64,000 bases of DNA from Caulobacter sp. 602-1 (GCF_003931565.1 NZ_RRYI01000007.1:1-64000); one strand, 5' to 3'; counted from the first letter of the stretch, positions 34,103 through 43,984 are shown. Numbers and translations: made by a program. The notes: generated from the letters alone by a model not told the origin.

Positions 34103-34184
34103 GGCCGCGAATCGAACGCTCCCCACACAGCTTAAGGGGGTCGCTGATTTTAACCCTGATGTCCAGAAACCCAAGTGACGCGCC

Positions 34185-34892
34185 TTGCGGATCGACACAG
34201 AACAGGGCGATGACGCCCTTCCGGTGGTCCGGTTCGAAGGCGTCTCGATGCGTTACGGCCGCGCGCCGGAAACCCTAAGAGATATCAGCTTTTCCCTGGC
34301 GCCGGGCTCATTCCATTTCCTGACCGGCGCGTCGGGCGCGGGTAAGAGCTCTCTGCTCAAGCTGATCTATCTGGCGCACCGTGCGTCACGGGGTCGCGTC
34401 GAGCTTTTCGGGCGGGATGTCAGCCTTACCCATACCGCCGATCTGCCGTTCCTGCGTCGCCGGATCGGGGTGGTGTTCCAGGAATTTCGCCTGCTGGAGC
34501 ACCTGTCGGTGTTCGACAACGCCGCCCTGCCCCTGCGTATCCTCAAGCGCAAGCCCGCCACCTACCGCGAGGATGTCGCCGAACTGCTGACCTGGGTCGG
34601 CCTGGGCGAACGGATGCATGCGCTTCCCGCCACCCTGTCCGGCGGCGAGAAGCAGCGCCTGGCCATCGCCCGCGCCGTGGTCGACCGCCCCGACGTCCTG
34701 CTGGCCGACGAGCCGACCGGCAATGTCGATCCGGCCATGTCGCTGCGCCTGTTGCGCCTGTTCGTCGAGCTGAACCGCCTGGGCACGACGGTGCTGATCG
34801 CCACTCACGACGAGGATCTGGTGGCCCGCGCCGGCCGCCCGACCCTGCACCTCGAACATGGCCGGCTGGTCGACGCGGGAGGCCCTCGATGA
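34185..34892 (+). CDS. ftsE: cell division ATP-binding protein FtsE
   Basis: The 235-residue ABC ATPase has Walker A Gly-Ala-Ser-Gly-Ala-Gly-Lys-Ser (48-55), signature Leu-Ser-Gly-Gly-Glu-Lys-Gln-Arg (151-158) and Walker B Val-Leu-Leu-Ala-Asp-Glu-Pro (171-177). With FtsX it couples ATP hydrolysis to activation of periplasmic cell-wall hydrolases at the septum. A TTG start at 34185 gives the best N-terminus. It is divergent from the zinc-ribbon gene and overlaps ftsX as ATGA. Confidence 0.93.
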   Translation: MRIDTEQGDDALPVVRFEGVSMRYGRAPETLRDISFSLAPGSFHFLTGASGAGKSSLLKLIYLAHRASRGRVELFGRDVSLTHTADLPFLRRRIGVVFQEFRLLEHLSVFDNAALPLRILKRKPATYREDVAELLTWVGLGERMHALPATLSGGEKQRLAIARAVVDRPDVLLADEPTGNVDPAMSLRLLRLFVELNRLGTTVLIATHDEDLVARAGRPTLHLEHGRLVDAGGPR

Positions 34893-35782
34893 GCGAGTTC
34901 TTCCAGGTCGCCCGCTGGAAGCCGGGGCCGCTGCTGCCGCCGCGCGACGCTCGCGACGGGGCGCTGGTCTTCGTGGTGGCGGTGCTTTGCTTCCTGGCCT
35001 GCCTGACCGCCTTCGCCGCCCTGGCCGCCAACCGCGCCGCCCATGGCTGGACCTCGCAACTGGTCAACTCGGCCACCGTAGTGGTCCGGGCCCGCGCCAA
35101 CGAGACGCCCGACAGCGCCGCGGCCCGCGCCGCCGAGACCCTGGCCGGGGTCAGGGGCGTGGCCGAGGCCCAGGCCCTGCCGCGCGAAAAGGCCGAGGCT
35201 CTGCTCGCGCCGTGGATCGGCAAGGAGGCCCTGGTCGACGACCTGCCGACCCCGCGCCTCGTCACCCTGGAGCTCGACCCCAAGGCCCCGCCGACCGCCC
35301 AGGTGCTGGACAAGGCCCTGCGCTCGGCCGGCATCGACGCCACGGTCGACGACCACAGCCGCTGGATCGCCGATATCGAGCGCGCCGCCGACCTGGCGCG
35401 GCTGGCGGCCCTGGGCGTCTTCGCCCTGATCGCCGCAGCCACGGCCGCCGTCATCGCGTTCGCCACCCGCGCCGGCCTCGCCGCCCGACGCGACGTGATC
35501 GAGGTGCTGCACTTCTCCGGGGCCGAGCAGGGCTTCATCGCCAGCCTGTTCCAGAACCGCTTCGCGACCATGGGCGCGCTGGCGGGCTTGCTGGGCGGCG
35601 CGGGCGCGGCCATCATCGGCGTCGTTGCGCGTTACTTCGGCGGCGGCGCGGGGGTTGCGCCGATCCTGCCCTTGGCCTGGATCGATCTGGTCGCCGCCCT
35701 GCCCGCTCCGGTGGTCGCGGCCCTGATCGCCGGGCTCTCGGCCCGCCTGGCGGCGTCGCGCATCGTGGGGGAGATGCCGTGA
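34889..35782 (+). CDS. ftsX: cell division permease FtsX
   Basis: The 297-residue inner-membrane partner of FtsE has the FtsX layout: a cytoplasmic N-terminus, a first helix (about 28-52), a periplasmic domain of about 115 residues, then three helices. The Val-Leu-His-Phe-Ser-Gly-Ala segment before the third helix is the conserved cytoplasmic coupling region. The ATG overlaps the ftsE stop. ydcF and plsC follow closely, forming an envelope-related operon. Confidence 0.92.
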   Translation: MSEFFQVARWKPGPLLPPRDARDGALVFVVAVLCFLACLTAFAALAANRAAHGWTSQLVNSATVVVRARANETPDSAAARAAETLAGVRGVAEAQALPREKAEALLAPWIGKEALVDDLPTPRLVTLELDPKAPPTAQVLDKALRSAGIDATVDDHSRWIADIERAADLARLAALGVFALIAAATAAVIAFATRAGLAARRDVIEVLHFSGAEQGFIASLFQNRFATMGALAGLLGGAGAAIIGVVARYFGGGAGVAPILPLAWIDLVAALPAPVVAALIAGLSARLAASRIVGEMP

Positions 35783-35795
35783 AGATCCAAACGCC

Positions 35796-36413
35796 ATGAA
35801 GACGCTCGCCGCGCTGCTGATCGCGCTGATGATCTGGGGCCTGGGCCTGCTGGCCTTCACCGGTCGGGTGGACCAGTCGACGCCCGCCAAGGAGCCGCCG
35901 GTGGCCGACGGCGTCGTGGCCCTGACCGGCGCCTCGACCCTGCGCCTGGAGGCCGCCACCAAGCTGCTGGAGGAAGGCAAGGGCCAGCGCCTGCTGATCT
36001 CCGGCGTGAACCGCGAAGCCACCCGCGCCGATGTCCTGACGGTGACCAAGGCGGTCAAGCCGATCTATGACTGCTGCGTGGACCTGGGGTTCGCCGCCGC
36101 CAACACCGTCGGCAACGCCCGCGAGACGGCCGAGTGGGCCAAGTCCAAAGGCTATCGCAGCCTCATAGTGGTCACCGCCGACTATCACATGCCGCGCTCG
36201 ATGCTGGAGCTGCGGGCCGCCATGCCGCGCGTCGAACTCTATGCCTATCCGGTCAAGACCGACCTGAACGCTCATCGCTGGTGGAAGACCGGCCTCAGCG
36301 CCCGGCGGATGATCGTGGAATACTGCAAGTACCTGGCGATCCTGGGGCGTGAAGCGTTCCTGGGGCTGGGTCCTAAAGAGAAAGCCGCCTCGGCGGCGAA
36401 GGAAGCGTCTTGA
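35796..36413 (+). CDS. YdcF-like DUF218 protein
   Basis: The 205-residue protein has an N-terminal signal-anchor helix (about 3-22) and a DUF218 domain. Val-Ala-Leu-Thr-Gly-Ala at the first strand, Leu-Leu-Ile-Ser-Gly-Val-Asn, Thr-Val-Gly-Asn-Ala-Arg-Glu-Thr-Ala and Val-Thr-Ala-Asp-Tyr-His-Met-Pro-Arg-Ser are the family motifs. DUF218 proteins are envelope-associated (ElyC/SanA type), with no settled reaction. It lies 13 bases after ftsX and overlaps plsC as TTGA, so it is part of the ftsEX operon. Confidence 0.88.
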   Translation: MKTLAALLIALMIWGLGLLAFTGRVDQSTPAKEPPVADGVVALTGASTLRLEAATKLLEEGKGQRLLISGVNREATRADVLTVTKAVKPIYDCCVDLGFAAANTVGNARETAEWAKSKGYRSLIVVTADYHMPRSMLELRAAMPRVELYAYPVKTDLNAHRWWKTGLSARRMIVEYCKYLAILGREAFLGLGPKEKAASAAKEAS

Positions 36414-37114
36414 TCTATCTGCGTTCGTTCCTGTTCCAGTTGTTCTTCTGGCTGTGGTCCATCGTCTGGGCCGTGGGCATGATCGTGACCTACCCGCTGC
36501 CCCGCGCCGCCAACACCTGGTCGCTGAAGGCCTGGGCCAAGGGCTTGATCTGGGCCCTGCGCTGGCTGGCCGACGTGAAGGTCGAGGTGCGCGGTCAGCG
36601 TCCGACCGGCCCGGCCCTGGTCGCGGCCAAGCACCAGTCGATGTTCGATGTCTTCAGCCAGTTCGCGCTGCTGCCCGACGCCTGCTTCGTGATGAAGAAG
36701 GAACTCCTGATGGTGCCGCTGTTCGGCTGGCACGGGATGAAGGCCGGCATGATCGTGGTCGACCGCGCCGGCCATTCGACGGCGCTGAAAAAGCTGGTCC
36801 GCGACTCCACCGCGCGCATGACCGAGAGCCGCCAGATCATCATCTTCCCGGAGGGCACCCGCGGCCTCCCCGGTCAGCCCGGCGAGTACAAGCCCGGCAT
36901 CGCCGCGCTGTATCGCGAGCTGAACATGCCGGTCACGCCGCTGGCCCTGAACTGCGGCGGCCACTGGAACAAGGGTTTCGTCATCAAGCCCGGCGCGATC
37001 GTCTTCGACTATCTCGAACCCATCCCCGCCGGCCTGAAGCGCGGCGAGTTCATGCGCGAGCTGCAGACCCGGATCGACACCGCGACCAAGGCCCTGGAGG
37101 ACTCCGGAGTCTAG
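36410..37114 (+). CDS. plsC: 1-acyl-sn-glycerol-3-phosphate acyltransferase
   Basis: The 234-residue membrane enzyme makes phosphatidic acid by acylating lysophosphatidic acid. The catalytic His-x4-Asp is His75-Gln-Ser-Met-Phe-Asp80, and Phe-Pro-Glu-Gly-Thr-Arg-Gly is the acceptor-binding motif. One or two N-terminal hydrophobic segments anchor it. The TTG start at 36410 overlaps the ydcF-like stop. Its 3' end overlaps the convergent gamma-glutamylcyclotransferase gene by 4 bp. Confidence 0.9.
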   Translation: MIYLRSFLFQLFFWLWSIVWAVGMIVTYPLPRAANTWSLKAWAKGLIWALRWLADVKVEVRGQRPTGPALVAAKHQSMFDVFSQFALLPDACFVMKKELLMVPLFGWHGMKAGMIVVDRAGHSTALKKLVRDSTARMTESRQIIIFPEGTRGLPGQPGEYKPGIAALYRELNMPVTPLALNCGGHWNKGFVIKPGAIVFDYLEPIPAGLKRGEFMRELQTRIDTATKALEDSGV

Positions 37115-37659
37115 GACGGCCCGATCGCCTCGACCATCTTCAACAGCTTCTCCATCGTCCCGTCGCGCACCCCGTCCTCGCGCAGGTGCAGGACGAGATC
37201 CCTGAGATAGTCGATGTTCGGCCCGGAAAGCCCCGTGGCCCCGGCGATCAGCGCCGCCTGCTGCTCCAGGGTCAGCGCCCCGGCCCACTGGGCGTGCTTC
37301 ATGTCCGACAGGAAGACCAGGGCCGAGACCTTGCCGCTCCCATCGATCTTCACGTCTCGCGAGGTCTCGAAATAGGTCTCGGTCGGCTGCTCGCGTTCGC
37401 GCAGATAGGCGTAGACCTCTTCCCATTCGCCGGCCGCCACCCGGTAGGCCATGCCGCGCACCGCGCCGCCGGGCGCCAGGCCCAGCACCAGGCCCGGTCG
37501 CTCGTAGGTGCCGCGATGGTGGACGGAATAGATGCAGAAGGCCCGCCGGCGACCGTGGAGCACGGCCGTTCTTCGGTCTATGAACGGGAACCCGGGCCGC
37601 CACATGAGCGATCCGTATCCGAACACCCAGCGATCTTCGCCGTCGCCTGCCAAACCCAT
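37111..37659 (-). CDS. ChaC-like gamma-glutamylcyclotransferase
   Basis: The 182-residue protein has the family's N-terminal Val-Phe-Gly-Tyr-Gly-Ser-Leu-Met-Trp-Arg-Pro-Gly-Phe. A central Tyr-Leu-Arg-Glu-Arg-Glu-Gln holds the likely catalytic Glu. ChaC enzymes degrade glutathione to 5-oxoproline and Cys-Gly. It is transcribed opposite to plsC and to the DUF2125 gene, with a short 29-base gap upstream. Confidence 0.88.
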   Translation of the reverse strand: MGLAGDGEDRWVFGYGSLMWRPGFPFIDRRTAVLHGRRRAFCIYSVHHRGTYERPGLVLGLAPGGAVRGMAYRVAAGEWEEVYAYLREREQPTETYFETSRDVKIDGSGKVSALVFLSDMKHAQWAGALTLEQQAALIAGATGLSGPNIDYLRDLVLHLREDGVRDGTMEKLLKMVEAIGPS

Positions 37660-37688
37660 TCCCGATCCCGACTGGACGCGCCCTATAC

Positions 37689-38711
37689 ATGACCCATACC
37701 GACGCCCGCCCGTCCCGCAAAGCCCCCCGGAAGGCTCGGCGCAGCCGTCTGTTCACGCCTTTCATCCTCGCCGCCGTCATCGCGGGCGGCTGGAGCTATG
37801 GCTGGTTCTGGCTGCGCGGTCAGGCCGAGCAGCGAATGGACGCCCAGTCGGCCGACCTGAAATCACGCGGCTATGACCTGTCGTGGAGCGCCCGCACCTT
37901 CTCGGGCTTTCCGTTCCGCATGAACGTCGACCTGACGAACGCCCGCGTGGCCGAACCCACCGGCTGGGCCGTCCGCGCCCCCGTGCTCAAGGGCGAGGCC
38001 GAGATCTACGACCTGACCCACTGGGTGCTGGTCGCCCCGCAGGGCGTGGTGCTGACCCGTCCCGAGGCCGGCGACGTGACCATCACCGGCCAGGCCCTGC
38101 GCGCCAGCATCTCGCACGTGACCGAATATCCGCCGCGCATCTCGGTCGAGGGCGCCAAGCTGACCTTCACCCCCGCCCCCGGGACCAAGCCGTTCCAATT
38201 GGTCTCGGCCGCCAACATGCAGTTGCACACCCGCGGCGGTCCCGACGACCAGGGCGCGATCTTCTTCAAGGCCGACGGCGCCAAGACCGCCTTCACCGGT
38301 CTGCTGGGCCGCATCGCCCAGGACAAGACCGCCTCGATGATCCTGGAGACCCGCCTGTCGCACGTCTCGTACCTGCGCGGCCGCAACTGGGAGGCGGCCG
38401 TCAAGCGCTGGAGCGCGGCCGGCGGTCAGATCAGCGTTCAACAGAGCCAGCTGCTGGCCGGCGACGCGGAAGGCAAGGCCAAGTCCGGCGTCCTGTCGGT
38501 CGACCCGGACGGCGCGGTGACCGGCTCGCTGAGCGTCGCGCTCAAGGAACGCGCCGCCCCCGGCCAACCGATCAGGACGCCGGAACAGGCCCTGGCCGCC
38601 GTGGCCCAGGCCGCGGGCCAGGAGCCGGTCATCGAGGCCGACCTGAAGTTCCAGGGCGGCCGCACCTACCTGGGTGTGATCGATACGGGCCCAGCCCCGA
38701 AGGTGTACTGA
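37689..38711 (+). CDS. DUF2125 family protein
   Basis: The 340-residue protein has a basic N-terminus, one transmembrane segment (about 23-42) and a long periplasmic beta-rich domain. The Leu-Ser-Trp-Ser-Ala-Arg-Thr-Phe-Ser-Gly-Phe-Pro-Phe-Arg segment near 70-83 is the DUF2125 hallmark, and the fold recalls lipid-transfer-type envelope proteins. Function is unknown. It is followed by the chorismate mutase operon but has its own 3' spacer of about 100 bases. Confidence 0.85.
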   Translation: MTHTDARPSRKAPRKARRSRLFTPFILAAVIAGGWSYGWFWLRGQAEQRMDAQSADLKSRGYDLSWSARTFSGFPFRMNVDLTNARVAEPTGWAVRAPVLKGEAEIYDLTHWVLVAPQGVVLTRPEAGDVTITGQALRASISHVTEYPPRISVEGAKLTFTPAPGTKPFQLVSAANMQLHTRGGPDDQGAIFFKADGAKTAFTGLLGRIAQDKTASMILETRLSHVSYLRGRNWEAAVKRWSAAGGQISVQQSQLLAGDAEGKAKSGVLSVDPDGAVTGSLSVALKERAAPGQPIRTPEQALAAVAQAAGQEPVIEADLKFQGGRTYLGVIDTGPAPKVY

Positions 38712-38815
38712 CCGAGCACTGATCGCCGGAAACGCAATTTCCTTCCCCAACAGGGCCGGCTATTGCGTGTTCGGCGGCAAAGACTATGGTCCGCCCTCCA
38801 ATTTCGGGGAAGAAC

Positions 38816-39616
38816 ATGGGCAGCGACGCGACGGACGCCACACCGTCTCTCGAAGAGGTCCGATGGCGGCTGGACGCCATCGACGGTGAATTGTTGAAAC
38901 TGCTCGACGAGCGCGCCGGCCTGGCCAGCGCCGTCGCGGCCGCCAAGCGCGCCTCGGGCGACACGGGCTTTGGCCTGCGCCCCGGCCGCGAGGCCCAGAT
39001 CGTCCGCAAGCTTCTGGAAGCGCCCCGCACCGGCGCCTCCAACGCCCTGGTCATCCGCATCTGGCGCGAGATCATGGCCGACAACCTGGCGCGCCAGGGT
39101 CCCTATCAACTGGCCGTGTTCGGCGGCCGCGAGCCGGCCCGCGCCGTCGAACTGACCCGCCTGCGCTTCGGGACCGCGCCGCGCCTGTCGATCGTCGCCA
39201 CCGCCCAGGACGCCCTGGCCGTCGCCCGCGCCCCGTGGGGCGTCGCCGTCCTGCCGCTGGCCGCCGACACGCCCTGGTGGGGCCGCCTGCTGGCCGAGCC
39301 AAAGCTGAAGGTGTTCGCCGCCCTGCCCTGCCTGGCGACCTGGGGACCGCAAGCCGCCCTGGCCGTGGCCGAGGTCGAGGTCGAGCCCACCGGCCACGAC
39401 CAGACCTTCTGGGTGACCGACTCGGCCAAGAGCACGGCCGCCATCGTCGACGCGCTCAGCCAGGACGGCGTCGCCGCCGAGCAGGTCGCCGAGGCCGGCG
39501 GTCTGAAGCTGTTCTCGCTGTCGGGCTTCTTCCAGACCGATGACGAGCGCCTGGCCCGCGCGCCGGGCCAACTTACGGGCGTCATCGGGGCTGCACCCGA
39601 GCAGTTCGACGTGTAA
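38816..39616 (+). CDS. chorismate mutase with a prephenate-dehydratase-like C-terminal region
   Basis: The 266-residue protein begins with an AroQ-class mutase (about 8-92: Val-Arg-Trp-Arg-Leu-Asp-Ala-Ile-Asp-Gly-Glu-Leu-Leu-Lys-Leu-Leu-Asp-Glu-Arg). The C-terminal 170 residues have the alternating strand pattern of prephenate dehydratase but lack its Thr-Phe/Tyr-Gly and Pro-Ile-Glu-Asn motifs, so dehydratase activity is doubtful. The ATG at 38816 has GGGGAAG upstream. It heads an operon with an aminotransferase and prephenate dehydrogenase, i.e. tyrosine/phenylalanine synthesis. Confidence 0.82.
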   Translation: MGSDATDATPSLEEVRWRLDAIDGELLKLLDERAGLASAVAAAKRASGDTGFGLRPGREAQIVRKLLEAPRTGASNALVIRIWREIMADNLARQGPYQLAVFGGREPARAVELTRLRFGTAPRLSIVATAQDALAVARAPWGVAVLPLAADTPWWGRLLAEPKLKVFAALPCLATWGPQAALAVAEVEVEPTGHDQTFWVTDSAKSTAAIVDALSQDGVAAEQVAEAGGLKLFSLSGFFQTDDERLARAPGQLTGVIGAAPEQFDV

Positions 39617-39661
39617 GAAGCGGCCGTCTGCAAACCAGACGTCCGTCAGCTGAGTAGTCCG

Positions 39662-40783
39662 ATGACCGCCGCTCCCACCGATCGCTTCGCCGCGCCCCGT
39701 CCCGTTCCCAAGCCCGGGATCATGGACATCCACGCCTATGTCGGCGGCAAGTCGAAGATCGAGGGCGTCGCCCATCCGGTGAAGCTGTCGAGCAACGAGA
39801 ACATCCTGGGCAGCAGCGACAAGGCCAAGCAGGCCTATCGCGACGCGGTCGACCGGATGCACGTCTATCCGGACGGCAAGGCCAATATCCTGCGCGCCGC
39901 CGTGGCCGAGCGCTTCAAGCTGGAACCCGAGCGCCTGACCTTCGGCGACGGCAGCGACGAGATCTTCGCCCTGCTGTGCCAGGTCTATCTGGAGCCCGGC
40001 GACAACATCGTCCAGGGCGAGCACGGCTTCGCCGCCTACGCCATCGGGGCCCGCGCCTGCCAGGCGCAGGTGCGGATGGCCAAGGAGATCAACCACCGCA
40101 TCGACATCGACGAGACGGTGAAATGCATCGACGAGCGCACGCGTCTGGTGTTCATCGCCAACCCCGCCAACCCGACCGGCACCTGGCTGACGGGCGAGGA
40201 GATCCGCGCCCTGCACGCGGCCCTGCCGCCGTCGGTGATCCTGGTGCTGGACGGCGCCTATTCGGAATTCTGCAGCGATCCGCGCTTCGAGGACGGCCTC
40301 GACCTGGCCCGCGCCGCCGAGAACGTCATCGTCACCCGGACCTTCTCGAAGCTGCACGGCCTGGCCGCCCTGCGCGTGGGCTGGGGCTATGCGCCGCCCC
40401 ACATCATCGAGCCGATCGAGCGCATCCGCCCGCCGTTCAACACCTCGATCCCCGGCCAGGAAGCCGCCGTCGCGGCCCTGTTCGACGACGACTTCCAGGC
40501 CCGCTCGCTCGCGCTGGTCGAGCAATGGCGACCGTGGCTGGCCCAGCAGCTGGGCGGCCTGGGCCTGGAGGTGACGCCGTCGGCGGCCAACTTCGTCCTG
40601 GCGACCTTCCCGACCACGCCCGGCAAGACCGCGCTCGAGGCCGAGGCCTTCCTGGCGTCGAAGGGCTATCTGGTCCGCGCCGTGGCCAACTACGGCCTGC
40701 CCGACGCGATCCGGATCACCATCGGCCTGGAAGAGCAGAACCGGGCGGTCGTCGACCTGCTGAGTGAGTTCATGGCGCGCTAG
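39662..40783 (+). CDS. hisC: histidinol-phosphate/aromatic aminotransferase
   Basis: The 373-residue class I/II PLP aminotransferase has its Schiff-base lysine, Lys230, in Thr-Phe-Ser-Lys-Leu-His-Gly-Leu-Ala. The N-terminal Leu-Ser-Ser-Asn-Glu-Asn motif is typical of HisC. Lying between chorismate mutase and prephenate dehydrogenase, it probably transaminates aromatic keto acids as well as, or instead of, imidazole acetol phosphate. Its TAG stop directly abuts the ATG of the dehydrogenase. Confidence 0.9.
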   Translation: MTAAPTDRFAAPRPVPKPGIMDIHAYVGGKSKIEGVAHPVKLSSNENILGSSDKAKQAYRDAVDRMHVYPDGKANILRAAVAERFKLEPERLTFGDGSDEIFALLCQVYLEPGDNIVQGEHGFAAYAIGARACQAQVRMAKEINHRIDIDETVKCIDERTRLVFIANPANPTGTWLTGEEIRALHAALPPSVILVLDGAYSEFCSDPRFEDGLDLARAAENVIVTRTFSKLHGLAALRVGWGYAPPHIIEPIERIRPPFNTSIPGQEAAVAALFDDDFQARSLALVEQWRPWLAQQLGGLGLEVTPSAANFVLATFPTTPGKTALEAEAFLASKGYLVRAVANYGLPDAIRITIGLEEQNRAVVDLLSEFMAR

Positions 40784-41722
40784 ATGTCCAATCCCGGTCT
40801 TCTCTATCCCAAGCTCACCGTCATCGGCTGCGGCCTGATCGGCGGCTCGGTGATCCGCGCGGCGCGCCAGCACGGCGTCGTCGGCGAAGTCACCGTGGCC
40901 GACGCCAGCGAGGCCAATCGCGCCCGCGTCGTCGAACTGGGCATCGCCGAGCACGTCACCGGCGACATCGCCGAAGCGGTCAAGGACGCCGACCTGGTGG
41001 TCATCGCCACGCCGGTGCTGTCGATCCCCGGACTGGCGGCCGTCGTCATCCCGGCCATGAAGGCTGGGGCGACCCTCACCGACGTCGGCTCGACCAAGGC
41101 CAATGTCGCCGAGGCCTTTCGCGCCCAGGACCTCTCGAAGATCTACGCCATCCCCGGTCACCCGATCGCCGGCACCGAGCAATCGGGTCCCGACTCGGGC
41201 TTCGCCGAGCTGTTCGAGAACCGCTGGACGATCCTGACCCCCTTCGACAGCGACGACGAGCACTACGCCGCCGCGGTCGCCAAGCTGTCGGCCTTCTGGC
41301 GCGCCTTCGGGGCCCAGGTCGAGCTGATGGAGGAAAAGCATCACGACCTCGTCCTGGCCGTCGTCTCCCACCTGCCCCACCTGATCGCCTATACGATCGT
41401 CGGCAGCGCGGCGGATCTCGAGAACGTCACCGAGAACGAGGTCATCAAGTACTCGGCCTCGGGCTTCCGCGACTTCACCCGCATCGCCGCCAGCGACCCG
41501 ACCATGTGGCGCGACATCTTCGTGGCCAACAAGGACGCGGTGCTGGAAATGCTGGGCCGCTTCACCGAGGACCTGCAGGCCATGAGCCGCGCCATCCGCT
41601 GGGGCGACGCCGACACCCTCCACGCCCACTTCACCCGCACCCGCGCCATCCGCCGCGGCATCGTGGCGGCCGGCCAGGAAAGCGCCGAACCGAACTTCGG
41701 GCGCGATCGCGGGAAGCACTGA
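40784..41722 (+). CDS. tyrC: prephenate/arogenate dehydrogenase
   Basis: The 312-residue NAD(P)-dependent enzyme of tyrosine synthesis has the Rossmann motif Gly-Cys-Gly-Leu-Ile-Gly-Gly-Ser near residue 12. Pro-Gly-His-Pro-Ile-Ala-Gly-Thr-Glu-Gln-Ser-Gly holds the catalytic His, and Val-Val-Ser-His-Leu-Pro-His follows. There is no fused mutase; that activity comes from the first gene of the operon. The start abuts the hisC stop with no gap. Whether prephenate or arogenate is preferred cannot be told. Confidence 0.92.
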   Translation: MSNPGLLYPKLTVIGCGLIGGSVIRAARQHGVVGEVTVADASEANRARVVELGIAEHVTGDIAEAVKDADLVVIATPVLSIPGLAAVVIPAMKAGATLTDVGSTKANVAEAFRAQDLSKIYAIPGHPIAGTEQSGPDSGFAELFENRWTILTPFDSDDEHYAAAVAKLSAFWRAFGAQVELMEEKHHDLVLAVVSHLPHLIAYTIVGSAADLENVTENEVIKYSASGFRDFTRIAASDPTMWRDIFVANKDAVLEMLGRFTEDLQAMSRAIRWGDADTLHAHFTRTRAIRRGIVAAGQESAEPNFGRDRGKH

Positions 41723-41855
41723 AGCGGATATCCTCCGGCGTGCTGGAGGATTGCGTCTGTGCCCGTTCGGCCACACCGGCTCAACTTCCGCGTCACTCCC
41801 ACTAGCCCTGGTCCGACGAACGCTGTAATCGCCCGCCTCCCGAAGGATGAGGACC

Positions 41856-41954
41856 ATGGCGCACAAAGCCCCAGTCAATTCGCAACTGTTCACCATGCTC
41901 GATCGCCAGGTCGAGTACGCGAACACGCGCGCGTTGGAGGGGATCACGGCCTAG
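41856..41954 (+). CDS. 32-residue small protein
   Basis: The ORF starts at an ATG with AAGGATGAGG just upstream and reads Met-Ala-His-Lys-Ala-Pro-Val-Asn-Ser-Gln-Leu-Phe-Thr-Met-Leu, then an amphipathic helix with Glu-Tyr-Ala-Asn-Thr-Arg-Ala. It ends 31 bases before a strong terminator. The spacing of ribosome binding site, ORF and terminator gives it the look of an independent small gene between tyrC and rtcB. It is soluble, with no homologue I recognise. Confidence 0.5.
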   Translation: MAHKAPVNSQLFTMLDRQVEYANTRALEGITA

Positions 41955-41985
41955 GGTTCGACTGAACTCGGGAAGTCCGAAAAAG

Positions 41986-42017
41986 CCCCTCCTGGCCATC
42001 AGCCGGAGGGGTTTTTT
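41986..42017 (+). terminator. strong intrinsic terminator upstream of rtcB
   Basis: CCCCTCC (41986-41992) pairs with GGAGGGG (42005-42011), with inner GGC/GCC pairing, and is followed by six T. Five A precede it, so it could also work leftward. It isolates rtcB from the aromatic operon. Confidence 0.88.
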
Positions 42018-42078
42018 CGTTTGTGCGGAAACACTTGCCGGCCCGCCGCCAGGAGGGGGAGCAAGAGGAGAGAAGCCG

Positions 42079-43296
<1,218 letters not shown>

Positions 43297-43300
43297 CGGA

Positions 43301-43331
43301 CGCCGTCCGGTCGCGAGACCGGGCGGCGTTT
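43301..43331 (+). terminator. probable rtcB terminator
   Basis: CGCCG-T-CCGGTC pairs with GACCGG-G-CGGCG around a GCGA tetraloop and is followed by a short TTT, starting five bases past the rtcB stop. Confidence 0.7.
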
Positions 43332-43435
43332 CGCGTTCAGCCGCGCCCCTTCCCGCCGTAATCCCGCAATAAGCCGGCAACAATCGCGGCTCATCCACCT
43401 CGGTCAGGGACATCTCTCGGGGAAGGAAACCCATC

Positions 43436-43771
43436 ATGCGCCGTACGCTGCTCGTCGCGCTTGCTTCGCTCACCACCCTGGCCGGCGGCGCCGCCCTGGC
43501 TCAGGAAGGCCCGCCGCCCGGCCGCATGCCGGCGCCGGAAGACATCTTCAAGCGCTGGGACTCCAATGGCGACGGCGCGGTCGACAAGGCCGAATGGGAC
43601 GCCACGGGCCGTCCGGCCGACCGTTTCGCCATGATCGACGCCAACAACGACGGCAAGGTCACGCTGGACGAGCTGAAGGCCGCCTTCGAAAAGATGCGCG
43701 CCCGCCGCGCCCAGGAAGGCGGTCCGCCTCCCGGCCCGCCGCCGGAAGGCCCGCCGCCGCAAGGCAACTAA
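43436..43771 (+). CDS. secreted EF-hand protein with Pro-rich tail
   Basis: The 111-residue protein has a signal peptide (about 1-22, ending Ala-Leu-Ala-Gln), two EF-hand loops (Asp-Ser-Asn-Gly-Asp-Gly and Asp-Ala-Asn-Asn-Asp-Gly) and a C-terminal Gly/Pro tail. A Gly-Pro-Pro-Pro-Gly stretch also follows the signal peptide. It is probably a periplasmic calcium-binding protein. It is unrelated in detail to the EF-hand protein at 11903-12370. Confidence 0.85.
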   Translation: MRRTLLVALASLTTLAGGAALAQEGPPPGRMPAPEDIFKRWDSNGDGAVDKAEWDATGRPADRFAMIDANNDGKVTLDELKAAFEKMRARRAQEGGPPPGPPPEGPPPQGN

Positions 43772-43797
43772 GCGCTCCCAGTCCAGACGCTTTCGAA

Positions 43798-43826
43798 CGC
43801 CGCCCGGTCCGCCCGGGCGGCGTTTT
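43798..43826 (+). terminator. intrinsic terminator of the EF-hand gene
   Basis: CGCCGCCCGG pairs with CCGGGCGGCG around a short loop and is followed by TTTT, 26 bases beyond the stop. Bases 43827-43984 hold no gene; a TTGACC near 43850 could be the -35 box of the next gene. Confidence 0.85.
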
Positions 43827-43984
43827 GCATTCAAGGTTCTCGCGCGCTTTGACCGACAAGCCTCACGAACATTCAAACCGCGTCCAGGCCGTCCAATCCC
43901 GCCCCGCCCCCCTGGGCCACTGTCCGTCTCGCAGAACGACGGCGCGCCGCCGCAGGCGGGCGCCTCCACACGAGGGGCACGACC

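Noticed and set aside
39625..39641. CGTCTG/CAGACG hairpin between chorismate mutase and hisC
   Set aside because: Short stem without a T-tract inside an operon; could be chance.
41730..41749. TCCTCC/GGAGGA hairpin after tyrC as a terminator
   Set aside because: Six-base stem followed by TTGCGTCTG, not a convincing U-tract.
38666..41947. 1093-codon frame antisense to the aromatic operon
   Set aside because: Covers three well-defined genes on the opposite strand; no recognisable domains.
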